Shown in pieces: positions 24,445 through 34,009 of a DNA stretch of 64,000 nucleotides. The stretch's first letter is position 1, and every line of letters begins with the position of its first letter. A program made the position numbers and the translations under genes. The stretch spans positions 2,498,501 through 2,562,500 of the forward strand of contig NZ_CP013659.2 of NCBI RefSeq assembly GCF_001465795.2, written 5' to 3'. The notes beneath the pieces are model-generated. The model saw only the letters and a list, made by a program, of their open reading frames with translations, had not been told where the DNA came from and searched no databases. This stretch comes from Planococcus rifietoensis. GTDB lineage: Bacteria > Bacillota > Bacilli > Bacillales_A > Planococcaceae.

Positions 24445-25299
24445 TTAGACGTCTGTCCGGATTTGCCAAAGTTCCGGGAAGAAATATTGATCCAATACTT
24501 TCTTTAAATAATTGACACCAGACGATCCGCCTGTCCCTTGTTTAAAACCGATGATCCGTTCGACCGTTTTCATGTGGCGGAACCGCCATTGTTGCAGCCA
24601 ATCTTCAATGTCGACCAACTTCTCCGCCAATTGATACAGTTCCCAGTGCTCATCGACGTTGCGGTAAATTTCCTTCCACGCTTCCCGGACACTGTCGTTC
24701 GGTTCGTATACAGTGCTGACATCGCGCGTAAGGACACTGTCGTCGATCTTGAATCCGCTGCGCGCCAATTTTTGGATGGCGGCATCATACAAGCCCGGTG
24801 CGTGGAACGCTTCTGTTAATTGCTCGTGCAAGACCGGGTCTTTTTCATAGATGCTTAAGACATGCTTGGTTTTGTAGCCGAGCGCAAATTCAATCATGCG
24901 GTACTGATAGGACTGAAAGCCGCTCGCATTGCCGAGGTCATCCCGGAACTCCAAGTATTCAGCAGGGGTCAAGGTCGACAGCACATCCCAGCCTTGGATG
25001 ATTTGCGACTGGATACGCGATACGCGTGCCAATTGCTTGAACGCGGGCTGCAGATCGTCCGCCTCGATATGGCGGATGGCCGCCGACAACTCATGCAAAA
25101 TCAGCTTCATCCATAGTTCGGATACTTGATGGATGATGATGAAAAGCGATTCATCGTGATGTCCGCTGACACCGTCTTGTGCAGACAACAGCTTGTCGAG
25201 ATGCAAATAATCGCCGTAAGTCATGCTTTCCTTGAAATCCGTGCGGATATTTCGTTCGTTTGCAGCGGCGATGTTCTGCCCGTTTTTGTATTTATCCAT
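24445..25299 (-). CDS. kynA: Tryptophan 2,3-dioxygenase
   Basis: This 284-residue haem dioxygenase opens the indole ring of L-tryptophan to give N-formylkynurenine. Family segments are [54 protein letters not shown] with substrate-binding residues, and [24 protein letters not shown] with the proximal haem His. Length and motifs are complete. The usual partners kynB and kynU are absent here; GDPD follows at 15 bp, so kynA seems to be in a mixed operon. GGAG lies 8 bp before the ATG. Confidence 0.95.
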   Translation of the reverse strand: MDKYKNGQNIAAANERNIRTDFKESMTYGDYLHLDKLLSAQDGVSGHHDESLFIIIHQVSELWMKLILHELSAAIRHIEADDLQPAFKQLARVSRIQSQIIQGWDVLSTLTPAEYLEFRDDLGNASGFQSYQYRMIEFALGYKTKHVLSIYEKDPVLHEQLTEAFHAPGLYDAAIQKLARSGFKIDDSVLTRDVSTVYEPNDSVREAWKEIYRNVDEHWELYQLAEKLVDIEDWLQQWRFRHMKTVERIIGFKQGTGGSSGVNYLKKVLDQYFFPELWQIRTDV

Positions 25300-25446
25300 T
25301 TAAATGGCTCCATTCAAGCTCAGCTTATGCTCGACTCTGCTAGTGATTCCTATCGTACGATACTTTTTGACATTTTTCATTGCTTACTCCCCGTTATTTC
25401 GGGAATAGAACGGTAAACAGTCAAATTTGAAAGGAAGTTTTATGCT

Positions 25447-25965
25447 ATGACAAAAAATAAAAAATTGATCTTTCCTGCCCTTATCATGTCTTCTGCACTT
25501 TCCCTGGCGGCTTGCGGCGATGAGGAGGAAGTCACCCAGCCTGTCACAGATGAGGCCGCTGAAGAAACGCCAGCGCCGGAAGCAGAGTCGACTGAAGATG
25601 CTTCTCCAAGCGGCGGAACCGAAGGAACTGCGGACGGCGAAACATACGGATTCACTGACTTGTCCGTTGATGTCGATATGCCTGACCAAGATGACGCCTT
25701 AGATTTTAGCTACGAAGAAGAGCGCGGCCAAGTCGAGGCAGAATATGAGAATAAGATCGACGGCGTTGATCTGACGGGCGATGAAGCTTTCAATGAACTG
25801 GAACAAGGCTTGTCCCAGTTGAACTTAACGCCTGATACGCCAGACGACGAAGTCATCAGCCAAGTTGTTGAAGCTTTCGGCATTGACGCTGGCTTTAAGA
25901 AAATCGAAATTGAAATAGATTATGCAGACGGCTCCGATAAAAATTATGAACAAACAAATCAATAA
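25447..25965 (+). CDS. YusW-like lipoprotein
   Basis: A 172-residue secreted lipoprotein. Residues 1-23 form a lipoprotein signal with lipobox LAAC (KKLIFPALIMSSALSLAAC), followed by a long acidic, Thr/Ala/Pro-rich linker (about 25-65) and a small domain with YGFTDLSVDVDM, EYENKIDGVDLTGDEAF and FKKIEIEIDYADG, matching the YusW family of unknown function. It should be anchored on the outer face of the membrane. AAGGAAG precedes the ATG. A terminator follows. Confidence 0.82.
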   Translation: MTKNKKLIFPALIMSSALSLAACGDEEEVTQPVTDEAAEETPAPEAESTEDASPSGGTEGTADGETYGFTDLSVDVDMPDQDDALDFSYEEERGQVEAEYENKIDGVDLTGDEAFNELEQGLSQLNLTPDTPDDEVISQVVEAFGIDAGFKKIEIEIDYADGSDKNYEQTNQ

Positions 25966-25976
25966 GCCTTAAAACA

Positions 25977-26014
25977 TAGCTGTCCAGTGGATTTACCGCT
26001 GGGCGGCTTTTTCA
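25977..26014 (+). terminator. Terminator of the YusW-like gene
   Basis: AGCTGTCCAGTGG and CCGCTGGGCGGCT pair with three G-U wobbles around ATTTA and are followed by T5. Confidence 0.78.
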
Positions 26015-26866
26015 TTGCACTGCGGGCTGCCAATAAGAAATAGTCGATAATTTTGTAAAGCCCGCCTTTTCATAAACCGGTCGCGCCACATTGTCAGTTT
26101 CCACTTCAACCAGCACGCGAGCCATTTTTTTCTGATGGGCCCATTGCCGCGCCCACTTCAAAAATGCTTGGCCATGGCCTGATCGCTGGGCATCCGGCGA
26201 CACAGCAAGCGCCGTCACCCATAACGCTTGGTCTTCGCTGCTCAATGTAGCCGTTGCCACAAGTTTGCCTTCGTGCCGCATCAAATAGACATGGCGTTCC
26301 GGATCTTCTAGATTGTGCTCAAGCACCGGGAGAACAGATTCATCAAATGCCGCGCGCAAAAGATTCGCCAATACATCCAAATGCTTTTCTTCATACACAG
26401 CAACCTCCACTCCCTCACCGAGTTCATAAGCAGGAAGAGGATCCGCTTCAAACTGTAATTCTTGGAAAGAACGATGATAGCCAAGGCCTTCCAGCCAACT
26501 ATCCGATGCGCTATGCTCCGTGAATGCCGCAAGCACGCTTTCTGCCCCTCGCTGTTCGAGAGAATGCCGCACGCCATCAGCCAAAGCTGTTGCCAGCCCA
26601 AGCCGGCGGTAATCCGGGGAGACAAATGCTGACCATTCGTAATGATGCAAGCCGACCAAATCGCCTGCAGCCGCACAGCCGACCAACTCTCCGCTATCGG
26701 TGTAAGCAAGCACCGCAAATCCTTTCGCAAACGGTTTTTGCCATAATTCATTGTGCAGCAAAGTTCGGCACTCATCCGGCTCGCCGTCAATCAACCGTTC
26801 CATTTCCCCCGCAGTCTCCGCATCCAGCGGAAACGACGCAATCGACAGGGATAATTCCATTTCCAT
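26012..26866 (-). CDS. Tandem GNAT family N-acetyltransferase
   Basis: About 284 residues from the ATG at 26866, chosen because GGAAGG precedes it and the longer frame lacks a binding site. Two GNAT domains are seen: the first with VSPDYRRLGLATALADGVRHSLEQ (acetyl-CoA loop RRxGxA) and the second with LAVSPDAQRSGHGQAFLKWARQWA followed by VEVETDNVARPVYEKAGF. GNAT enzymes acetylate amines using acetyl-CoA. The acceptor cannot be inferred. It has no obvious operon partner. Confidence 0.85.
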   Translation of the reverse strand: MEMELSLSIASFPLDAETAGEMERLIDGEPDECRTLLHNELWQKPFAKGFAVLAYTDSGELVGCAAAGDLVGLHHYEWSAFVSPDYRRLGLATALADGVRHSLEQRGAESVLAAFTEHSASDSWLEGLGYHRSFQELQFEADPLPAYELGEGVEVAVYEEKHLDVLANLLRAAFDESVLPVLEHNLEDPERHVYLMRHEGKLVATATLSSEDQALWVTALAVSPDAQRSGHGQAFLKWARQWAHQKKMARVLVEVETDNVARPVYEKAGFTKLSTISYWQPAVQ

Positions 26867-26965
26867 CCCGCCTTCCTTTTTCTTCTTATCATAACCGCCC
26901 ACAGCAAAGCCCGCCACCTGATTCCAGAAATTAAGACTTCTTCCATTGCCTGTTCTTTTCCATAA

Positions 26966-27004
26966 GAAAAGCACAAGGCAGACTCTTCTCCGCCTCGTGC
27001 TTTA
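26966..27004 (-). terminator. Terminator of the ABC exporter operon
   Basis: On the minus strand AAAGCACGAGGC pairs with GCCTTGTGCTTTT around a purine-rich loop. It follows the downstream ABC half-transporter stop. Confidence 0.8.
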
Positions 27005-27010
27005 GTTTCA

Positions 27011-28834
27011 TTATAATTTGGCATCTGCGAGCATCGTCGCATACAAGCCATCTTTTTTCAGCAATTCGTCCTGACTGCCTGATTCGACTAGCTTGCCGAG
27101 CTCCATGACATAGACGAAGTCCGCTTTTCTCACTGTATTCAACCGATGGGCAATAACAAAACTCGTGCGCCCTTCCATAAGCCTTTCGAGCGCTTCCTGG
27201 ATTTTCAGCTCCGTCACGGTGTCGATCGAACTCGTCGCCTCGTCGAGCAGCAAAATGACCGGATCGGCGATAAGCGCCCGCGCAATCGACAACAATTGCT
27301 TCTGCCCCTGGCTGATCATCGAACCGTCGCCAGATAGCACCGTGTCGTAGCCTTCCGGCAGTTTGGAGATGAAGTCATGGGCGTTGGCTTGTTTCGCTGC
27401 TTCCAACACTTCCTCGTCGCTCGCATCAAGCTTGCCGTAGCGGATGTTGTCGCTAACCGACGCTTCGAACAGGAACGGATCCTGCAAGACGAACGCAATT
27501 TGCTTGCGCAAAGTTTCGCGCGGCATCGCCCCGATTGGCGTGCCGTCGATGCGGATCTCGCCTTCATCGACATCGTAAAATCTTGCCAATAGCTGCATGA
27601 CCGTCGTTTTTCCGGCACCTGTCGCCCCGACGAATGCCGCCGTCTGCCCAGTTTCCACCGTGAAGCTCAATTTGCGAATGGTCCATTCCTCTTCAGCGCC
27701 TTCGTATTTAAAAGACACATTATCGAATTCTACTTTTCCTTCAAGCCGCTTTTCAGCGTTGTGTTTTGTATCATCGGCTTCTTCCGCTTCGTCCATGATG
27801 GCGAAGACACGTTCAGCCCCTGCAATGGCCGACAGCACCGTATTGAATTGGTTCGCCAAATCGTTCAACGGCCGCGTGAACTGTCGTGAATACTCGGTGA
27901 AGATAACAATCACACCGATTGTGACCGAGCCGTTCAGAGCAAGCAATCCACCGACACCCGCCACGATCGCAAAACTGCCGTTGTTGAGGAAGTTCATCAC
28001 TTTTGGAATGAACCCGGCATAGGTCCAAGCCCAGAAACCGTTGCGGCGGAGGCGTTCGCTTTTGACGAGAAACTCATCCATGACTCGGTCTTCCTGGGAA
28101 AAGGCTTTGACGATCTTTTGGCCAGAAATGGTTTCTTCGATCATGCCGTTCAGATCCCCGACCGCTTTTTGCTGTTCTTTATACAAACGGCCCGTACGTT
28201 TTGTGATCCAGCGAACGGACCAATACATAATTGGAATGATGATGAACGTCAATACGGTGAGAATCGGGCTGAGAAACACCATGACTACTGCCGTCCCGAC
28301 CAGTGTCAAAATACTCGAAAACACTTGTATAAACGATGTATTGAGTGTCGATGAAACATTCTCGATATCGTTGGTCATGCGGCTCATCAATTCGCCGTGC
28401 TGGCGTTTATCGAAAAACGACACCGGCAAGCGTTGAAAATGCCCAAACAGTCCCGCCCGCATTTGATAGATGACTTGCTGGGCAATCCCGACCATCCAGT
28501 AGTTTTGCAAGTAGAGAGTCACCGAATGGAGCACATAGACCACGACCAGCCAGCCGATGATCAAACCCATTCCTTCGAATGCTCCCGGAACAATATACGT
28601 ATCAATGATATACCCGATCAAAAATGGACCGAGCAATGCCATTGCGGAACTGACGAATACAAGTGTCAAGACGATGATCAATAGCGTGCGTTGTTCGTCC
28701 ACGAGCTTCCAGATCCGCAGCAATGTGGATTTCCAGTTTTTTGCGCGTTCATTTTTGTTATCCGGTGATTTTTTCAAATCTTCCTTCGTCAATACCGGCT
28801 CGTAGCCAAAAGGCCGGCGGATTGCATTAAACAT
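27011..28834 (-). CDS. ABC exporter half-transporter, catalytic-site Glu subunit (YfiC-like)
   Basis: A six-helix membrane domain (about residues 50-335) is followed by an ATPase domain with Walker A GATGAGKTT, Walker B ILLLDEATSSID (canonical Glu) and an altered signature ISQGQKQLLSIARAL in place of LSGGQ. With its neighbour it should form a heterodimeric exporter like YfiBC, BmrCD or LmrCD that pumps drugs or lipids. The start at 28834 is favoured by AGGAGG 9 bp upstream, giving an 8-bp overlap with the preceding gene; ATG 28840 is an alternative. Confidence 0.88.
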   Translation of the reverse strand: MFNAIRRPFGYEPVLTKEDLKKSPDNKNERAKNWKSTLLRIWKLVDEQRTLLIIVLTLVFVSSAMALLGPFLIGYIIDTYIVPGAFEGMGLIIGWLVVVYVLHSVTLYLQNYWMVGIAQQVIYQMRAGLFGHFQRLPVSFFDKRQHGELMSRMTNDIENVSSTLNTSFIQVFSSILTLVGTAVVMVFLSPILTVLTFIIIPIMYWSVRWITKRTGRLYKEQQKAVGDLNGMIEETISGQKIVKAFSQEDRVMDEFLVKSERLRRNGFWAWTYAGFIPKVMNFLNNGSFAIVAGVGGLLALNGSVTIGVIVIFTEYSRQFTRPLNDLANQFNTVLSAIAGAERVFAIMDEAEEADDTKHNAEKRLEGKVEFDNVSFKYEGAEEEWTIRKLSFTVETGQTAAFVGATGAGKTTVMQLLARFYDVDEGEIRIDGTPIGAMPRETLRKQIAFVLQDPFLFEASVSDNIRYGKLDASDEEVLEAAKQANAHDFISKLPEGYDTVLSGDGSMISQGQKQLLSIARALIADPVILLLDEATSSIDTVTELKIQEALERLMEGRTSFVIAHRLNTVRKADFVYVMELGKLVESGSQDELLKKDGLYATMLADAKL

Positions 28835-30551
28835 ATTCATCCACCTCCTCTGCTTGTTGGGACTGTGCAATCTCACGATACAAAGGAGACATATTCAATA
28901 GTTCGTCGTGTGTGCCATAAGCTGACGCGACGCCGTCCTCCAATAGCAGGATGCGGTCTGCGCGCATCGCCGTGCGCACTTTCTGCGTCACCAAGAGTGT
29001 CGTCGCTTGTTCTTTGTCAAGCTCCGCCCACAAGGCAGATTCGGTCTTCACATCAAGCGCACTGGTGCTATCATCGAGAATCAGAATCGACGGTTTGCGT
29101 ACCAATGCCCGTGCGATCGACAAGCGCTGCTTTTGACCGCCGGATAAATTGACGCCTTTTTGGCCGACGCGCGTTTCATAGCCTTTCGGAAAGCGCTGGA
29201 CCGTTTCATCAATTTGGGCTTTTTCCGCAGCTCCCTGCAATTCCCAAAGCGCCGCCTGCTCCTTGCCCCAAGAAAGATTATTGGAAATGCTGCCGGTAAA
29301 GAGCATCGATTGCTGCGGCACAAGCCCAATCGTCTTGCGCAGTTCCTGCAAATCCCACTCACGGACGTCACGGCCGTGCACCGATACGCTTCCTTCTGTC
29401 GCTTCATAAAATCTCGGAATCAGCTGCAATAGCGAGGTCTTTCCGGATCCCGTAGCGCCCATAATAGCTAGTTTTTCACGCGGCGCCAGCTCGAAGCTAA
29501 TGTGTTGAAGCACTCTTCGGGAAGTGCCCGGATACGCAAAGGAAACATCGTCAAAACGCACGGTCCCTTCTCTGAGCGGCATAGTCGCCCCGTTTACTGC
29601 CTCGCCATCATCATCCGCCAACAGGACTTCTTCAATACGGTCAGAAGATGCTTTGGCACGCGCAAAGGCCATGATAATGAATGAGAACATTGAAAATGCG
29701 CCAGTCATGCGCATTGCGTAATTGACGATGGCGACTAATTCACCGATTTGCGCATCACCGCTCTGGATTCCAAAAGCACCGAACCAAATAACTGCCAGCA
29801 GCGAGACGTTCATGCCAAATAGCAGAATTGGCAAAATAATTTCCATGATGCGGAACGCTTTGACCGTATCGGTCTTGAGCGCACCCGCCACTTCGGAGAA
29901 TCGATTCGCTTCATACTTGCCGCGCAAATATGCTTTGATCAGCCGGACCGCTTGCAGGTTTTCTTGCACCATACGGTTGACCTTATCAAGCCGACGCTGC
30001 ACAAAGCTGAAATAGACGACGCCTTTTCTCACCATAACGTATAAAAACACCAGTAAAATCGGGAAGACAATGACCAAATAAACCGCCAATTGCGCATTGA
30101 CGACAAACGCCATGACCATGCTGCCAATGACTATCAGCGGCGCGCGCAGCATGATGCGCAAACCCATGTACAGCACTTGCTGAATCATCTGGACGTCACT
30201 TGTCAGCCGTGTAATGAGGCCTGATGCCGGAAACTTATTGAACATGGCAAGCGAGAACGACTGGACACGCTCATAAACTGCCCGCCTGACGTCAAACGAA
30301 AAGCTGTGGGATGCATGGGAAGCGAAATACGAATTGACAACTCCTGACAAAAACCCAATCAATGACAAGCCCATAAGCACAAGCCCCAGGCGAATGATCG
30401 TGTCTTGGTCTCCAGCTACGATGCCATCATCGATGATGCTCGCAATGACCAAAGGCTGCAGGAGTTCGACAACCAACTCCAAGAGCATCAGGAACAGTGC
30501 CACACCTATCAGGAAGGAATAAGGTTTGGTATAAGAGAAAACAGTTTTCAT
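28827..30551 (-). CDS. ABC exporter half-transporter, degenerate-site subunit (YfiB-like)
   Basis: This 574-residue half-transporter has an N-terminal six-helix domain and an ATPase domain with Walker A GATGSGKTS, a canonical signature LSGGQKQRLSIARAL but Walker B ILILDDSTSALD, with Asp where the catalytic Glu is expected. This is the known asymmetry of heterodimeric exporters: it gives the partner its signature and holds the site that hydrolyses poorly. The gene overlaps the partner gene by 8 bp. The transported substrate is unknown. Confidence 0.88.
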   Translation of the reverse strand: MKTVFSYTKPYSFLIGVALFLMLLELVVELLQPLVIASIIDDGIVAGDQDTIIRLGLVLMGLSLIGFLSGVVNSYFASHASHSFSFDVRRAVYERVQSFSLAMFNKFPASGLITRLTSDVQMIQQVLYMGLRIMLRAPLIVIGSMVMAFVVNAQLAVYLVIVFPILLVFLYVMVRKGVVYFSFVQRRLDKVNRMVQENLQAVRLIKAYLRGKYEANRFSEVAGALKTDTVKAFRIMEIILPILLFGMNVSLLAVIWFGAFGIQSGDAQIGELVAIVNYAMRMTGAFSMFSFIIMAFARAKASSDRIEEVLLADDDGEAVNGATMPLREGTVRFDDVSFAYPGTSRRVLQHISFELAPREKLAIMGATGSGKTSLLQLIPRFYEATEGSVSVHGRDVREWDLQELRKTIGLVPQQSMLFTGSISNNLSWGKEQAALWELQGAAEKAQIDETVQRFPKGYETRVGQKGVNLSGGQKQRLSIARALVRKPSILILDDSTSALDVKTESALWAELDKEQATTLLVTQKVRTAMRADRILLLEDGVASAYGTHDELLNMSPLYREIAQSQQAEEVDEYV

Positions 30552-30686
30552 AATGGTGCCTCCTGAACATTTCGAAACTCGAACTTTATTTAAAACTAGT
30601 ATGCCATAATTTTCAGATATCAGGTAGAGATATCCCTTTTTTTGTCATACATTAAAATGAATCTTTTTTGCTTTCAAAAATGAAAA

Positions 30687-30714
30687 AGGCACACAGCATT
30701 TTGCTGCATGCCTC
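30687..30714 (-). terminator. Terminator of the 30.7-kb EamA transporter gene
   Basis: AGGCATGCAGC and GCTGTGTGCCT pair around AAAAT, then T5, on the minus strand. It abuts the stop codon. Confidence 0.85.
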
Positions 30715-30717
30715 CAC

Positions 30718-31629
30718 TCAAGAGCGGTCTTCGACAGTTTTTTCACTGCCTGCAAAAGATAGCCAAGTGACGAAGACCAACATGAGAAAAGCTCCACCGA
30801 TTTGCAATGGGGATAGAAAATGGCCGAACCAGACAAGCGAAATGACCATCGCCGTCAATGGCTCCATCGCGGATAAAATGCTCGTCTCTACAGGCGAAAT
30901 GAATCGCATGCTACTGAGAAACAGCACAAACGCCATCGTACCGACCACAATAATTGCGATGATTGCCACAATGAGTGTCGGGTCTGCCAACAGCCCCCAT
31001 TCATCCGACAGGAAAATCGGATTGATGAGCCCGAGAAAGATGCCGCCGAACAGCATCGACCAACCGACCACGAGCAAGACGCCCCATTCCTGCATCAGCC
31101 GGGCCGGATACAGCGTGTAGAACGTAAATGCCAAACCGACAAGAACGCCCCAAAAAAGCGCTTCTCCGCTGATGACCAAGGAATCCAAGCGTCCGTCCGT
31201 CAACAATAAAAACAAGCCAGCGAGCGTGCCGAGCATGCCGAGCACCTGATAGACCGGCGGCCATTTACGCAGGCGCATGGAAACGAAGACGATGACATAG
31301 ACAGGCGCAAGAAACTGCATCAGCGTGGCAAAAACAGCATTGCTCGTATCGATCGCTGCGACGAAACTGTATTGGACGCCAAGCATGCCCGCCACTGAAA
31401 AGATTAATAAGGGACGCGTCCATATCTTTTGACGGAAAATCGATGTCACCTGCACCTGCTTCATTTTCAAAAACAACAGCAGCACGATGCCGGCGACAAT
31501 AAGCCGGATGGTCAGAAGAAATGGCACAGAAATCGCATAAACATCGAGTGTCCATTCCATGAGCGGTCCGGTGGCTCCCCAAAGCATCGCTCCTATCAAT
31601 ATCATCGATACTCCTTTTAGACGTTCCAT
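30718..31629 (-). CDS. DMT-superfamily EamA transporter
   Basis: About 303 residues with ten membrane helices in two EamA repeats (first MILIGAMLWGATGPLMEWT, second GEALFWGVLVGLAFTFYTL and late SILSAMEPLTAMVISLVWFG). The ATG at 31629 follows GGAAGGAG by 8 bp; the longer frame adds 42 implausible residues. Such transporters export metabolites or amino acids across the plasma membrane; the substrate is unknown. It is transcribed alone. Confidence 0.87.
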   Translation of the reverse strand: MERLKGVSMILIGAMLWGATGPLMEWTLDVYAISVPFLLTIRLIVAGIVLLLFLKMKQVQVTSIFRQKIWTRPLLIFSVAGMLGVQYSFVAAIDTSNAVFATLMQFLAPVYVIVFVSMRLRKWPPVYQVLGMLGTLAGLFLLLTDGRLDSLVISGEALFWGVLVGLAFTFYTLYPARLMQEWGVLLVVGWSMLFGGIFLGLINPIFLSDEWGLLADPTLIVAIIAIIVVGTMAFVLFLSSMRFISPVETSILSAMEPLTAMVISLVWFGHFLSPLQIGGAFLMLVFVTWLSFAGSEKTVEDRS

Positions 31630-31834
31630 TCGCCCCACTCCTTCCATTAAACAAAGCCAACCCGTGACGAATTGGCTAATTCGGCTGTATTTATCAGTAT
31701 AAGCGCTAAAAATCGGGACAATTTTATCGATTCCCTCAATTTTCAATCGAATCATGCCTATTCTCTCATGAGAGGCTAAAAAAGGATAGTAGCTTTTCTA
31801 TGCTAAAATTCCCGTGTTATATTTTTGTAAAGTG

Positions 31835-31863
31835 GTGACGAAAGACCTTTTCTTCTTTATAAT
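31835..31863 (+). promoter_or_regulatory. Promoter of the GGDEF/EAL gene
   Basis: GTGACG (31835-31840) and a perfect TATAAT (31858-31863) are 17 bp apart, 32 bp before the ATG. Confidence 0.6.
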
Positions 31864-31895
31864 GAAAGTACAAAACGGTTAAGGAGCGTCAGTTA

Positions 31896-33902
31896 ATGAG
31901 TGAAAAGCAGGATTTTTTGGCACAAACCCTAGCATATAACCATATTCCCTTCCCTATCATCATTTTCGATCAAGAAGGACTCATCACTTGGTTCAACGGG
32001 CACGCCGAACGCATCTTTCAACTAAATACAGAAACCGCTAAAGGCCAACCCTTTCCCTATATGAATCCAGAACAAGCGTCTCTCCACAAGCAGCCATGGG
32101 AACTGCTGTTGGAAAGCACAGATCCAGTACGGTTCGAAAATATGGAAATCGGGCTTGGCAGCGGCGGGCAAAGCTATTCCACAGTCGTTACGAAAGCGTT
32201 CACATCGCATGGCGAACGTTTTCTTCTGACGATCTATGAGATCGATGATAGCGTAAGCGCCGACTCGGCTGCAAGAGAATTGAGCCATCTTCGCCACGGG
32301 CTGGATGATTCGTTTATGATGACTTATTTCGATCAAGAGTTTCTTGTCACATACGCGAATCCCCATTTCCTAAAGCTCAGCAAATGGACCCCGAAACGTG
32401 TGCTCGGCAAGCCCGTATGGCAAATGTTCCATGACAGCGAAGAAGACATTGAGTTTGTCGATTCGATTCTGGAAAGCTTGAAAGATGGGCACGTATGGAA
32501 CGGCGAAGCGAAAAAAGCGACCAAAGACGGTGAAACTTATTGGGTCGACTTAACGGCGATTCCGATGCAATTGTCAGAGGAGGATGCGTATTACATCTTC
32601 CTTGAAAAAGACATTACAGAAACAAAGCATGCCCAAAAGCACCTCGAGGAAATCGCTTTTATCGACCCGATTACTGGGCTCGAAAACCGCCACCGCCTTG
32701 AACAAGCCGTCGCGGAACATATCAAGGAAGGCCGCCATTTCTCTTTCCTGTTCCTTGACATCGACCGGTTCTACACTTTGCGTGACGTATCGGATACCGA
32801 TACGGAAAATGAATTGCTGATCGAATTTACGAAACGCTTGCGCATGTATTTCTCGGATTCCTTGATTACGCGCGCCGGGCTTCATGAATTTGCGTTGATC
32901 ACGCCATTGCCGAACTGGTTCATCGAGGGCTTCCTGCCTTATTTGCAGCAGCACCCGATCTATATCGGCGGCACGGCAGTTCCTTTGACGGTCAGCGGCG
33001 CCATTACGAAATATCCGGAAGACCAGCAAAGCTTCGTCCACTTGATCAAAGCTTCCTATGCAACAATCAAGAAAGTCAAAGACCGCGGCGGCAGCGCCAT
33101 TTCCACTTTGACGGCAGACGACCACGAACGCCTGAACCGCAAAGCGCTTATTGAAAAGCGCCTTGTTCATGCTTTGGACCGGAAAAACCTGCAATTGTTG
33201 TATCAGCCGCAAGTGAATCTCTCGACTGGCAATGTCGAAAGCGTAGAGGCGCTTGTCCGTTGGAATGATGACGAAATCGGCGTCGTGACGCCTGATGAAC
33301 TTATTCCGATTGCGGAAGAAAACGGCATGATCCATGAAATCGGCAGTTTCGTTTTGGAGACTGCTTGTGCGCAATTGAAAGATTGGAAAGCGAAAGGGAT
33401 TAATTTGCGTATCAGCATCAACTCTTCCATCCGTGAATTCCGCGATAAGGATATGGCGAGCAAGCTAATCGAGCAAATGAAAGCAAATAATTGTGATCCG
33501 CATTCCTTGATGATCGAGATCACGGAGAAATTCGCGCTTGAAGCTGAAGCGGAACGGCCGATCATGCAGCAAATGAACCGCCTAAGCCAACAAGGTGTGC
33601 AATTTGCGTTGGATGATTTCGGAACGGGGTACGCATCGTTCCGTTACATGTTGCTATTGCCGATTTCTTCCTTGAAAATCGACCGGACCATCATCCAGTC
33701 GATCACAAAGCAGGAAAAAATGCAGAAAATGATTAAGGGCATGATCCAATTCGGCAAATCGCTTGATTTCCAAGTGACCGCTGAAGGAGTCGAAACGAAC
33801 GAGCAGCTTGAACTGCTTCGGGCAATGGATTGCAATAGCATCCAAGGCTATATCATCAGCCATCCGATGAGCGCACAAGAACTCGAGAAATGGCTAAAAT
33901 AA
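31896..33902 (+). CDS. PAS-PAS-GGDEF(degenerate)-EAL c-di-GMP phosphodiesterase
   Basis: This 668-residue cytoplasmic protein has two PAS-like regions (about 10-110 and 135-245; ITWFNGHAERIF, YANPHFLKLSKWTPKRVLGKP), a GGDEF-like domain (about 255-400, FIDPITGLENRHRLEQ) whose active loop reads RAGLHEF instead of GGDEF, and an EAL domain (about 420-665). The EAL domain keeps VEALVRW, NSSIREF, EITE, LDDFGTGYASF, LKIDR and AEGVE, so c-di-GMP hydrolysis is likely while synthesis is not. The GGDEF part may bind GTP as a regulator, as in some known hybrids. AAGGAG lies 9 bp before the ATG. Confidence 0.88.
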   Translation: MSEKQDFLAQTLAYNHIPFPIIIFDQEGLITWFNGHAERIFQLNTETAKGQPFPYMNPEQASLHKQPWELLLESTDPVRFENMEIGLGSGGQSYSTVVTKAFTSHGERFLLTIYEIDDSVSADSAARELSHLRHGLDDSFMMTYFDQEFLVTYANPHFLKLSKWTPKRVLGKPVWQMFHDSEEDIEFVDSILESLKDGHVWNGEAKKATKDGETYWVDLTAIPMQLSEEDAYYIFLEKDITETKHAQKHLEEIAFIDPITGLENRHRLEQAVAEHIKEGRHFSFLFLDIDRFYTLRDVSDTDTENELLIEFTKRLRMYFSDSLITRAGLHEFALITPLPNWFIEGFLPYLQQHPIYIGGTAVPLTVSGAITKYPEDQQSFVHLIKASYATIKKVKDRGGSAISTLTADDHERLNRKALIEKRLVHALDRKNLQLLYQPQVNLSTGNVESVEALVRWNDDEIGVVTPDELIPIAEENGMIHEIGSFVLETACAQLKDWKAKGINLRISINSSIREFRDKDMASKLIEQMKANNCDPHSLMIEITEKFALEAEAERPIMQQMNRLSQQGVQFALDDFGTGYASFRYMLLLPISSLKIDRTIIQSITKQEKMQKMIKGMIQFGKSLDFQVTAEGVETNEQLELLRAMDCNSIQGYIISHPMSAQELEKWLK

Positions 33903-33904
33903 CC

Positions 33905-33946
33905 TCCTTCCCCAGACTGCGGGCAATCCGCGGTCTGGGGATTTTT
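33905..33946 (+). terminator. Terminator of the GGDEF/EAL gene
   Basis: CCCAGACTGCGG pairs with CCGCGGTCTGGG around GCAAT, then ATTTTTATT. Confidence 0.85.
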
Positions 33947-34009
33947 ATTCTGTTAGGATTGAAAATTTAGTATAGAAATTTTAAATTATTGGAGTTCGCA
34001 TCATATGGA

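Noticed and set aside
32574..33374. 266-residue minus-strand ORF opposite the GGDEF/EAL gene
   Set aside because: Antisense shadow caused by codon bias of a conserved gene.
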